Assembly (NCBI GenBank): GCA_031411995.1
Contig: JANOCD010000049.1
Location: 1-64,000, forward strand
DNA length: 64,000 bases
Source of the DNA: Rudanella sp031411995
GTDB lineage: Bacteria; Bacteroidota; Bacteroidia; Cytophagales; Spirosomataceae
Reading direction: 5' to 3'
Shown: piece by piece, positions 58,788 to 64,000 of the stretch
Layout: the number at the start of each line of letters is the position of its first letter
How positions within the stretch are numbered: position 1 is the stretch's first letter
The notes under the pieces: model-generated
The model's input: the letters and a program-made list of their open reading frames with translations, nothing else
Databases searched by the model: none
Told to the model about the DNA's origin: nothing
Position numbers and translations under genes: made by a program

Positions 58788-58829
58788 GTTTCCTGTTTCC
58801 TTTTCCCTAAGAGAGAGGAAACAGGAAAC
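58788..58829. repeat. Palindromic iteron unit 1 (GTTTCCTGTTTCC)
   Basis: GTTTCCTGTTTCC (58788-58800) and GGAAACAGGAAAC (58817-58829) are exact reverse complements. Further partial copies (GGAAAC) precede them in the end of the RepA-like gene. Confidence 0.85.
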
Positions 58830-58874
58830 CACCCCAAAGACTCAATAGTAACCCTCTCAATAGCGACAAAAGCA

Positions 58875-58918
58875 AGTTTCCTGTTTCCTGTACATTAGAA
58901 GTCAGGAAACAGGAAACT
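58875..58918. repeat. Palindromic iteron unit 2 (GTTTCCTGTTTCC)
   Basis: The same arms as unit 1: AGTTTCCTGTTTCCTG (58875-58890) and CAGGAAACAGGAAACT (58903-58918), a 16-bp perfect stem with a 12-nt loop, 20 bp before the Toprim gene start. Candidate origin or operator. Confidence 0.85.
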
Positions 58919-58937
58919 ACATAATAACCCTGTTACC

Positions 58938-60335
58938 ATGACAGCTACCCAAACCCGGTACTACTTGCCAAAAAAGGCTATCAAAGCTGATTGCCCACAG
59001 TGTAGCCCCCGCCACCGGAAAACCCTCAGCCGTTTCGTTGACCGCGAGACCAATGACGTATTACCCGAATCGTTCGGACGGTGCGACCGGGAAAGTAATT
59101 GCGGCTATTCCCTCAGTCCCTACCACAAAACAGCATCCGGCCTGAGTTATGCTGATGAACAGAAAGGGCCACCACTCCCCAAAGACTGGTTTTCGTTGGC
59201 CGGAACATGGAAACGGCAACACATAACCCGGCAAGGTGTTGTATTGGCCTTGATTCAGGAAGGGGCAACACCCGAACAAGCCGAACGGGTTACTGCTTAC
59301 GTCTTCGATCAGCCAGACAAGAATCAGCCCACCCTACCAACTCCTATCTATTACCTGCCTGATGAGGTGCTGACCAAATCATTAAGCCATTACGAGCGCA
59401 ACGATTTTGCTCGCTTTCTGAGTGGCCGCTTTGGATATACCGTTGCTGCTGATTTGCTCCAACGGTTCCAAGTGGGTACGTCGAGCCGTTGGGAGGGTGC
59501 CAGCGTGTTCTGGTTGATTGATGAACAGCAACGTGTGAGAGGGGGGCAAATTGCGCTCTACGATCAGACGGGCCACAAAGTCAAACACACTGACCGGGAA
59601 GGCAAGAAACGGGTTTGTATCACATCGGTGCGGGCCGCGCTCAAATGGAAGTACCGGGACGTTACCCCGCCCGGCTGGTTGGCCGCTTTTCCTGATGATG
59701 CCGAAACGTGGCCCGTCGTCTTTGGCTTACCACAATTACAAACCGCCCCGGCTGACATACCCGTTGCCATTGTCGAGGGGCCAAAAACGGCTATCATTTG
59801 TAGTCAGCTACTACCCGGTTTCGTCTGGTTGGCTGTTGGGGGAAAGTCCTATTTGAAGTCCGAACGATTGGACGCATTACGAGGCCGCAGGATCATGCTT
59901 TATCCTGACCTGAACGCTTATCACGACACGACGAACTCCAACGGCCACAAAATCAAAGGGTGGTTAACTATCGCGGGGCAGCTACAGGCCGAAGGCTTCG
60001 ACGTGACCGTATCAGACGTATTGGAAGGGTTGGCAACGGATGAGGACAGAGCGAACGGCTTAGATTTAGCTGACTTCCTACTACGCGAACCAAATACGAT
60101 CAAAGCCTTTTCCGAGTGGCTACCCGGCCAACGAGTAACGTTCGATGAAAGCCAGGTCGAGCAACTGCCCGTCACCACCAGCGATGAGTACCCGCCCGAA
60201 TGGGACGAACCCCACCCACCCGGCGCAACGCCAACGATCAAACCGATACCGTGCATCAGTGCCACTGAATTTCATAATTGGCAACAACAACACCCCTATT
60301 TTTCAAAAATGGGAATAAATTCACTGAACCGATGA
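58938..60335 (+). CDS. DUF6371/Toprim-like primase protein
   Basis: A 465-residue protein. A Cys cluster near the N-terminus (KADCPQCSPRHRK, FGRCDRESNCGY, about 18-58) suggests a zinc ribbon as in primases. The Toprim-like domain has IPVAIVEGPKTAIICSQLL near 275 (Glu), VGGKSYL and RRIMLYPDLNAYHDT near 318 (Asp), as in DUF6371 proteins of Bacteroidota elements; the second acidic residue of the DxD pair is Asn here, which I recall as common in the group. Likely primes element replication with the RepA-like ATPase. Confidence 0.8.
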   Translation: MTATQTRYYLPKKAIKADCPQCSPRHRKTLSRFVDRETNDVLPESFGRCDRESNCGYSLSPYHKTASGLSYADEQKGPPLPKDWFSLAGTWKRQHITRQGVVLALIQEGATPEQAERVTAYVFDQPDKNQPTLPTPIYYLPDEVLTKSLSHYERNDFARFLSGRFGYTVAADLLQRFQVGTSSRWEGASVFWLIDEQQRVRGGQIALYDQTGHKVKHTDREGKKRVCITSVRAALKWKYRDVTPPGWLAAFPDDAETWPVVFGLPQLQTAPADIPVAIVEGPKTAIICSQLLPGFVWLAVGGKSYLKSERLDALRGRRIMLYPDLNAYHDTTNSNGHKIKGWLTIAGQLQAEGFDVTVSDVLEGLATDEDRANGLDLADFLLREPNTIKAFSEWLPGQRVTFDESQVEQLPVTTSDEYPPEWDEPHPPGATPTIKPIPCISATEFHNWQQQHPYFSKMGINSLNR

Positions 60336-60565
60336 AACACCTCTTTAGCACACCTACCCACGATCATTTTCTAGATCACTTCGAGGGGCAACCTGTTCGC
60401 ATCTTACGCAATCGCCTGAACGGTGAAATCCTATTCGAGGGTGAGTCTGTAGCGCGATGTATGGGCTTTGAGAGTGAGCAGGACATGATGAGCGACGACC
60501 GCGTTCTCGATGCCATCATCGACCATATAAGGCAAGAAGGAGAATCCCCGTTGCGTCGATTTTGA
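60332..60565 (+). CDS. BRO-N-like small protein
   Basis: 77 residues from ATG 60332, overlapping the Toprim gene stop (ATGA). FEGQPVRILRNRLNGEILFEGESVARCMGFESEQDMMSDDRVL resembles the start of the BRO-N/antirepressor domain (VRVIxxxGEPWFVAxDVAxxLG), but it is much shorter than a full domain. It may be a regulator or a truncated remnant. Confidence 0.5.
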   Translation: MKHLFSTPTHDHFLDHFEGQPVRILRNRLNGEILFEGESVARCMGFESEQDMMSDDRVLDAIIDHIRQEGESPLRRF

Positions 60566-60587
60566 TTACTAATCAGTATATAAAATT

Positions 60588-60621
60588 AACGGGCAGTATT
60601 GAGTAGGATGCTGCCCGTTTT
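60588..60621 (+). terminator. Terminator after the replication genes
   Basis: AACGGGCAG (60588-60596) with CTGCCCGTT (60611-60619), 14-nt loop, followed by TTTTG. Confidence 0.75.
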
Positions 60622-60636
60622 GCTTCTCTTCGAGAT

Positions 60637-61041
60637 ATGAAACAACTATTTCGCCCTTTGATAGCTTCTTTGCTATTTACTTCTTGCCAAAGCGCAGACA
60701 ATTCTCAACGGGCAGACAACCGGCCCACCGCCGACGATCTGAGAGGAAAAACCTTCACCGTCCAAATGGCAGAAAAAGATAAGGAAGTTGACCAGTTAGA
60801 ACTCTCTTTTCGCTCAGACACAACCGGCCAAGTACTTATTACACTGTCATCTGGTTTTAAGCGAAGGCCTTTTTCGTGGCAGGTTCTTCAAGATTCTATT
60901 CTACAAATGCGAATACAGCCGGAGGGTAAAGATGATTACCCGCTCATTTGGAAATTAGGCGTTTCGTGGGAAGGAGAGCGCATATTACTCACTGATAAAG
61001 GCAAAGATGCCATGTTGCTTACAGCGAAAGTCCCAAAATAG
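60637..61041 (+). CDS. Lipoprotein cargo of the element
   Basis: A 134-residue lipoprotein; lipobox LFTSC, Cys near residue 17. The mature part (GKTFTVQMAEKDKEVDQLELSFRSDTTGQVLITLSSGFKRRPFSW, MRIQPEGKDDYPLIWKLGVSWEGERILLTDKGKD) is beta-rich, like a lipocalin fold. It has its own transcript after a terminator and is the last gene of the element, so it is likely cargo; surface exclusion or stress roles would be guesses. Two GCAGACAA copies lie in its 5' coding part. Confidence 0.6.
   Translation: MKQLFRPLIASLLFTSCQSADNSQRADNRPTADDLRGKTFTVQMAEKDKEVDQLELSFRSDTTGQVLITLSSGFKRRPFSWQVLQDSILQMRIQPEGKDDYPLIWKLGVSWEGERILLTDKGKDAMLLTAKVPK
60694..60720 (+). repeat. Iteron pair GCAGACAA, copy set 2
   Basis: GCAGACAAT (60694) and GCAGACAAC (60712) are 18 bp apart inside the 5' part of the lipoprotein gene. 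Confidence 0.6.
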
Positions 61042-61318
61042 CCCCGGCCTTTAGATTCAACAATTCCCTTTTTGTTCATTTGTAAAAATGGAAAAACAAA
61101 AACGGCTAACTTCTTTATCCACAAGGCTATTTTAGGGAATTTAGGGTGAGGGGTACAATAGGTAGACAAGCCTGTAAGTAGCTGTTATTGAGCGTTACCC
61201 GAAATCTGGGAAGCAAGTCACGCCGGGCAGAAAAGGGTATTTTTTGTAAATTCTGTGGTCAGCCTACTATAGGGGGCAAACTATCAAATCCAAAAAGGGG
61301 GTGTAGGGGGGGGGGTAT

Positions 61319-61426
61319 CCGCAGACAATTAGCCGCAGACAATTAATTATTAAGAAAAGGAATATTTCAAAGTGAGTTTCAAAAGAAAGAAATCACGTCC
61401 GCAGACAATGAGCTACCGCAGACAAT
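61319..61426 (+). repeat. Iteron cluster CCGCAGACAAT, copy set 3
   Basis: Exact CCGCAGACAAT at 61319, 61333, 61399 and 61416. The first pair has the same 14-bp spacing as the pair at 57605. Regular copies in an AT-rich noncoding zone look like initiator-binding iterons. Confidence 0.8.
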
Positions 61427-61770
61427 TGAGCCTGATAGGAGACATTAATAGAGATAATACTATTGCCCCTTACCAGCGTAATACATAGTAACACTGATAG
61501 GTAAAGGAAGGGTACTAACAGGGATATAGAGAGAGATAGTAAAGTATGACGTATTATAATGTAGTGATATTAGTTACAGAGTATGTGCAACACCACACCA
61601 TAGAAAAGCCCAATATCAGGGAGGTAAAGAGAGGTGGTATGCTATACTCTTTTAAGCAATACAAGAATATTATTCCATAGAGCATACGCTTAATATTATA
61701 CGTAAAGGACGCACCACAACATACATTACCAAAGAGTATTAATAAACGCAAAGTAGGGTATAGGCCTGTA

Positions 61771-61791
61771 TGTTGTACCTAATGCTGTACC
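61771..61791 (+). promoter_or_regulatory. Candidate recombinase arm-type site, right end
   Basis: TGTTGTACCTAATGCTG plus four bases, matching 53841-53861 at 20 of 21 positions in the same orientation. The two copies lie near opposite ends of the element. Confidence 0.5.
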
Positions 61792-61798
61792 TATCAAC

Positions 61799-61832
61799 AA
61801 AAAAGCCTGTTAGTACGATGTTCTAACAGGCT
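61799..61832 (-). terminator. Element-borne terminator for tRNA-Leu
   Basis: On the minus strand, AGCCTGTTAG (complement of 61823-61832) pairs with CTAACAGGCT (complement of 61804-61813), followed by six T (complement of 61799-61804). It lies 18 bp past the tRNA-Leu 3' side repeat, replacing the terminator now left at 53647-53683. Confidence 0.75.
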
Positions 61833-61849
61833 GGTAATCAGTAGGTTAT

Positions 61850-61887
61850 TGTGACCACGGGGAGACTCGAACTCCCAAGCCTTGCAG
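61850..61887 (+). repeat. Right attachment repeat (attR), in tRNA-Leu
   Basis: 38 bp identical to 53685-53722; here it is part of the intact tRNA-Leu gene. Confidence 0.93.
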
Positions 61888-61933
61888 CACCACCCCCTCA
61901 AAGTGGCGTGTCTACCAGTTTCACCACGTGGCC
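61852..61933 (-). tRNA. tRNA-Leu (anticodon GAG), integration target
   Basis: On the minus strand: acceptor GGCCACG with CGTGGTC, D arm, anticodon stem CCACT/GGTGG around TTGAGGG (anticodon GAG, Leu), a long variable arm as expected for a class II tRNA, T arm GGGAG/CTCCC with TTCGAGT, discriminator A, no CCA. The gene is intact. The element is joined at its 3' end. Confidence 0.95.
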
Positions 61934-61951
61934 ATTTGTGCGAACCGGGTG

Positions 61952-61983
61952 CAAAGGTATAATTCTGGACTTGTTTTCCCAAA
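61952..61983 (-). promoter_or_regulatory. Promoter for tRNA-Leu
   Basis: Minus-strand TTTG (complement of 61980-61983) and TACCTTTG (complement of 61952-61959), 20 bp apart, both exact to the Bacteroidota consensus, about 18 bp before the tRNA 5' end. Confidence 0.65.
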
Positions 61984-62085
61984 CGATACTCATAAAGTTT
62001 TAACAAATTTAGAGGTCTATGGGGCAAAAATGGGCGATTTTTCGTACTTTTATCCTTCCAAAATATCACTAACCGCCTGACAATT

Positions 62086-62508
62086 ATGGCACTGGAAATA
62101 GTCGGAAAACTCGTAAAAATATTGCCCGAAGTATCGGGGCAAAGCCAGAAAGGCCCCTGGAGTAAACAAGAATTCGTGCTGGAAACACTCGAAGCTTCGT
62201 ACCCCAAAAAAGTGTGTCTCACTGCCTGGGGCGACAAAGTGGCTGACCTGAAGACCTTTAACCTCGACGATACGATCAAGGCAACATTCAGTGCTGAGTC
62301 GCGCGAGTACAACGAACGCTGGTATACTGAACTGCGGGCTTTTCGAATCGAACAGGGCGATGGTGGTGGACAAGAGTCGCGGCCCGCTGCGAATCAGGCC
62401 CCCTCGTCGCGCCCGGCAGCGCAGGCATCAGCTCCGGCACGGGCAGCCTCGTCGCCAATGCCGTTTAGTTCGACGTTTGACGAAGAAACAAACGATCTTC
62501 CGTTTTAA
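62086..62508 (+). CDS. DUF3127 domain-containing protein
   Basis: A 140-residue protein. The first ~90 residues (LEIVGKLVKILPEVSGQSQKGPWSKQEFVLET, KKVCLTAWGDKVADL, IKATFSAESREYNERWYTELRAF) match DUF3127, an OB-fold-like single-stranded DNA-binding-like family of Bacteroidota. The rest is a Pro/Ala/Ser/Gln-rich tail ending in the acidic TNDLPF, which looks strikingly like the SSB C-terminal tip that recruits repair proteins. Role unknown; nucleic-acid binding is inferred. Followed by a terminator. Confidence 0.85.
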   Translation: MALEIVGKLVKILPEVSGQSQKGPWSKQEFVLETLEASYPKKVCLTAWGDKVADLKTFNLDDTIKATFSAESREYNERWYTELRAFRIEQGDGGGQESRPAANQAPSSRPAAQASAPARAASSPMPFSSTFDEETNDLPF

Positions 62509-62532
62509 GGTTGGTTTATGAAGCTATAAACC

Positions 62533-62567
62533 AAAAAAAAGCCTCGACATTGTCGAGGCTTTTTTAG
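62533..62567. terminator. Bidirectional terminator (DUF3127 and tRNA-Lys)
   Basis: GCCTCGACA (62541-62549) and TGTCGAGGC (62551-62559) form a perfect stem, flanked by eight A on the left and six T on the right, serving the rightward DUF3127 gene and the leftward tRNA-Lys pair. Confidence 0.9.
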
Positions 62568-62640
62568 TGATCCGGCTGGGATTCGAACCCAGGACCCATA
62601 CATTAAAAGTGTATTGCTCTACCAACTGAGCTACCAGATC
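62568..62640 (-). tRNA. tRNA-Lys (anticodon TTT), copy 1
   Basis: Minus strand: acceptor GATCTGG/CCGGATC, D arm GCTC/GAGC, anticodon stem ATACA/TGTAT around CTTTTAA (anticodon TTT), T arm CTGGG/CCCAG with TTCGAAT, discriminator A. Confidence 0.96.
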
Positions 62641-62667
62641 AACTCTGCGTACTGTTTACTGTTTTGG

Positions 62668-62740
62668 TGATCCGGCTGGGATTCGAACCCAGGACCCATA
62701 CATTAAAAGTGTATTGCTCTACCAACTGAGCTACCAGATC
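62668..62740 (-). tRNA. tRNA-Lys (anticodon TTT), copy 2
   Basis: Identical in sequence to copy 1, 27 bp away, so the pair is transcribed together from one promoter. Confidence 0.96.
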
Positions 62741-62794
62741 GATTACTTTTACGTTTTAGTCAGCGTTTTTAAGGTGCTTTCTGAAATCGTGGTG

Positions 62795-62820
62795 CAAAAG
62801 TATGGCCTTTAATCGTTCAA
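62795..62820 (-). promoter_or_regulatory. Promoter for the tRNA-Lys pair
   Basis: Minus-strand TACTTTTG (complement of 62795-62802) with TTG (complement of 62818-62820) about 15 bp upstream. It overlaps the 5' end of the rightward SH3-like gene, which favours ATG 62820 as that gene's start. Confidence 0.45.
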
Positions 62821-63545
62821 TGCAAGCCCTCGTTCTTAAAAAAAGACTATTTCTGGCTTTTTTTCTCTGTCTACAGATGGTATCCGGGCAGGGTGCAATT
62901 ACCCTGAAAAAGGCCGATTCGCTCTTTGCGGCTGGTCGGCTCGACGATGCTGCCCTGCTCTATGAAGCGGCAATGGCTGAGGGTCAGATGGCTACCGATC
63001 CGATGTTATTGAAACTAGCCTATGTGTCGGAACGCAACGGCGACCCCGCCCGCGTACTGTATTACTTACAGGTTTATTTTGATCGGCACCCCCAGGAAAC
63101 CGTTCTCCGCAAGATGAATGAGGTAGCCCGTTCCAATGGACTGATTGGCTATGAAACCGATGACCTCAATTATTTCTACCTGTTTTACAAACAATACGGT
63201 ATTTATGTATTGTTATTTCTGCTGGGACTTGGTTTATACGTGTTCGGGGTGCTGGTGGTTAAAATGACTCGTAAAGAATCATCGCCAAGCCGCCACAAAT
63301 GGGTTGTCTTGCTCTACCTGCTTGCCCTGGTGTTGTTTGTCAACCTGCCCGAAGGCTATCAGTCGGGCATCACGAGCCGCGACCGGGTGTTGCTGCGCCA
63401 ATCGCCTTCGGGGGCTGCTCCCGTTACTGAAGTTATTGGACGGGGCCACAAAGTGAATATCCTTGGTAGCGAAGATATCTGGCTCCGCATTTTCTGGAAC
63501 GACCAGCTTTATTACGTTCGACGGGATCAGGTTTGGTTGATTTGA
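62820..63545 (+). CDS. Membrane protein with TPR-like and SH3-like domains
   Basis: 241 residues from ATG 62820 (MQALVLKKRLFLAFFLCLQ); an in-frame ATG at 62802 overlaps the tRNA-Lys promoter. After the signal peptide come helical TPR-like repeats (KKADSLFAAGRLDDAALLYEAAMAEG, MLLKLAYVSERNGDPARVLYYLQVYFDRHP, about 25-110), two membrane segments (YGIYVLLFLLGLGLYVFGVLVV and WVVLLYLLALVLFVNL) and a C-terminal SH3b-like unit (RVLLRQSPSGAAPVTEVIGRGHKVNILGSEDIWLRIFWNDQLYYV). This layout is frequent in BatE/SH3-type Bacteroidota proteins near aerotolerance operons; no such operon is in view. Overlaps the convergent SDR gene by 19 bp. Confidence 0.75.
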   Translation: MQALVLKKRLFLAFFLCLQMVSGQGAITLKKADSLFAAGRLDDAALLYEAAMAEGQMATDPMLLKLAYVSERNGDPARVLYYLQVYFDRHPQETVLRKMNEVARSNGLIGYETDDLNYFYLFYKQYGIYVLLFLLGLGLYVFGVLVVKMTRKESSPSRHKWVVLLYLLALVLFVNLPEGYQSGITSRDRVLLRQSPSGAAPVTEVIGRGHKVNILGSEDIWLRIFWNDQLYYVRRDQVWLI

Positions 63546-64000
63546 TTCAGGGGTGAACCCTTCTCCTTTGCCAGCGTATTGTAGACTAGCCGGTCGGTGA
63601 GGGCGGGGAGCCATTTGTTCAGGAAAACCGTCAGCTTGCCCTGACTGGTTAGAATGAGTTCGCGTTTACGCTTCTTAACAGCCTTCAGAATGTGTTGCGC
63701 GCACTCTTCGGCACTCATCATCGAACTTTCGTCGCGAACGGTTTCGCCCGCCACCTGCCCGCTTGCGTCCAAAGCAGCCACCCGGATGTTTGAGGTAGTG
63801 AAGCCGGGACAGGCCGTCAGCACATGAACACCCGTGTGGCGCATTTCGGTGCGGAGTGCCTCCAGAAAGCCGTTCATGGCGAATTTAGAGGCCGAATAGC
63901 CCGCCCGGACCGGCAAACCCCGATAGCCCGCTATCGACGAAATGCCCACTACCGATCCCTTTGTTTTCAAAATATGGGGCAGGGCATAGCGCGTGGCGTA
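63527..64000 (-). CDS. SDR family oxidoreductase, N-terminus outside window
   Basis: The frame is open to the window edge, so the gene continues beyond 64000. The visible 157 residues include the catalytic region GSVVGISSIAGYRGLPVRAGYSASKFAMNGF (Ser, and YxxxK) and CPGFTTSNIR, then a C-terminal tail KRELILTSQGKLTVFLNKWLPALTDRLVYN typical of DHRS7/SadH-like short-chain dehydrogenases with a membrane-proximal end. The Rossmann TGxxxGIG part is out of view. Substrate unknown. Confidence 0.88.
   Translation of the reverse strand, partial: YATRYALPHILKTKGSVVGISSIAGYRGLPVRAGYSASKFAMNGFLEALRTEMRHTGVHVLTACPGFTTSNIRVAALDASGQVAGETVRDESSMMSAEECAQHILKAVKKRKRELILTSQGKLTVFLNKWLPALTDRLVYNTLAKEKGSPLNQINQT

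Larger units (their letters stand above)
61042..61849. other. Noncoding right end of the element, with iterons
   Basis: About 800 bp without a credible gene. It contains a run of ten G (61306-61315), four copies of CCGCAGACAAT (61319-61426), AT-rich sequence from 61440 to 61790, the right arm-type site (61771) and a terminator for tRNA-Leu (61799-61832). It is a good place for a replication origin and recombinase sites. Confidence 0.6.
53685..61887. mobile_element. 8.2-kb integrative element at tRNA-Leu
   Basis: The two ends are exact 38-bp direct repeats (53685-53722 and 61850-61887) made of the tRNA-Leu 3' end. Inside are, from the left: a small protein, a tyrosine recombinase, an RteC-like protein, an excisionase-like HTH protein, a small unknown, a VRR-NUC-like protein, a RepA-like ATPase, a Toprim/DUF6371 protein, a BRO-N-like fragment and a lipoprotein, then an ~800-bp noncoding zone with iterons. 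All genes point right. No relaxase, coupling protein, capsid, terminase or toxin is visible. It looks like a self-replicating integrative or satellite-like element that relies on a helper for transfer. Confidence 0.88.

Noticed and set aside
62568..62740. tRNA-Lys pair as attachment sites of another element
   Set aside because: Both copies are complete tRNAs with only 27 bp between them; this is a tandem gene duplication.

Overview
The window looks like chromosomal DNA of a Bacteroidota bacterium of the order Cytophagales, most likely Spirosomaceae (Spirosoma, Fibrella or Larkinella-like). The evidence is a gliding gene (gldC), a type IX secretion sorting tail, families typical of the group (DUF6909, DUF3127, DUF5916, DUF6371, Wzi-like outer-membrane protein), Bacteroidota-type TAnnTTTG promoters, the scarcity of Shine-Dalgarno sites, and moderately high GC. 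No species can be named from the sequence alone.

Most of the window is housekeeping. Positions 1-12.5 kb hold envelope proteins, a DUF6909 nucleosidase-like protein, a cold-shock protein, fumC, a dienelactone hydrolase, DinB and EVE proteins, an SDR enzyme and a glycosyltransferase. Positions 12.6-19.5 kb are a leftward sulfur/iron-sulfur run (sufS, sufE, a DUF59 SUF protein, bacilliredoxin, a DUF255 thioredoxin-fold protein) with a RelE-type toxin-antitoxin pair between sufS and sufE. Positions 19.5-25.6 kb carry an MFS carrier, tRNA-Val, an ArsR regulator and mutS. Positions 28.7-37.8 kb contain three GH13 alpha-amylase-family enzymes mixed with sucC, an ABC ATPase and rpe. Positions 38-52.8 kb hold ligA, dapA, a hydrolase, DUF5916, an M48 protease, an aspartylglucosaminidase-like enzyme, gldC, cinA, a dihydrolipoamide acyltransferase, a deoxyribonucleotidase and a deoxynucleoside kinase. 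Positions 62-64 kb hold DUF3127, two tRNA-Lys genes and an SDR gene cut by the window edge.

Two accessory regions stand out. First, 53685-61887 is an 8.2 kb element inserted at the 3' end of tRNA-Leu(GAG), bounded by 38-bp perfect repeats. It has a tyrosine recombinase, an excisionase-like HTH protein, a VRR-NUC-like protein, a RepA-like ATPase, a Toprim (DUF6371) protein, repeated sites near both ends and two families of iteron-like repeats, but no visible relaxase, capsid or packaging gene. It reads as a small replicating integrative or satellite-like element. Second, directly after mutS lies a GIY-YIG gene plus a DUF262/DUF1524 (GmrSD-like) gene broken by two in-frame stops. This pair is followed by a diverged, frameshifted second copy of the last ~250 bp of mutS, as if a defence-type module had inserted at mutS and supplied a new 3' end.

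A third theme is short repeats. Perfect or near-perfect palindromes and inverted microrepeats lie in gaps and 5' leaders, and some have entered coding sequence (a 28-bp palindrome inside the DUF255 gene and a repeat-derived insertion inside ligA). All functional calls come from reading the sequence; no database search was run.
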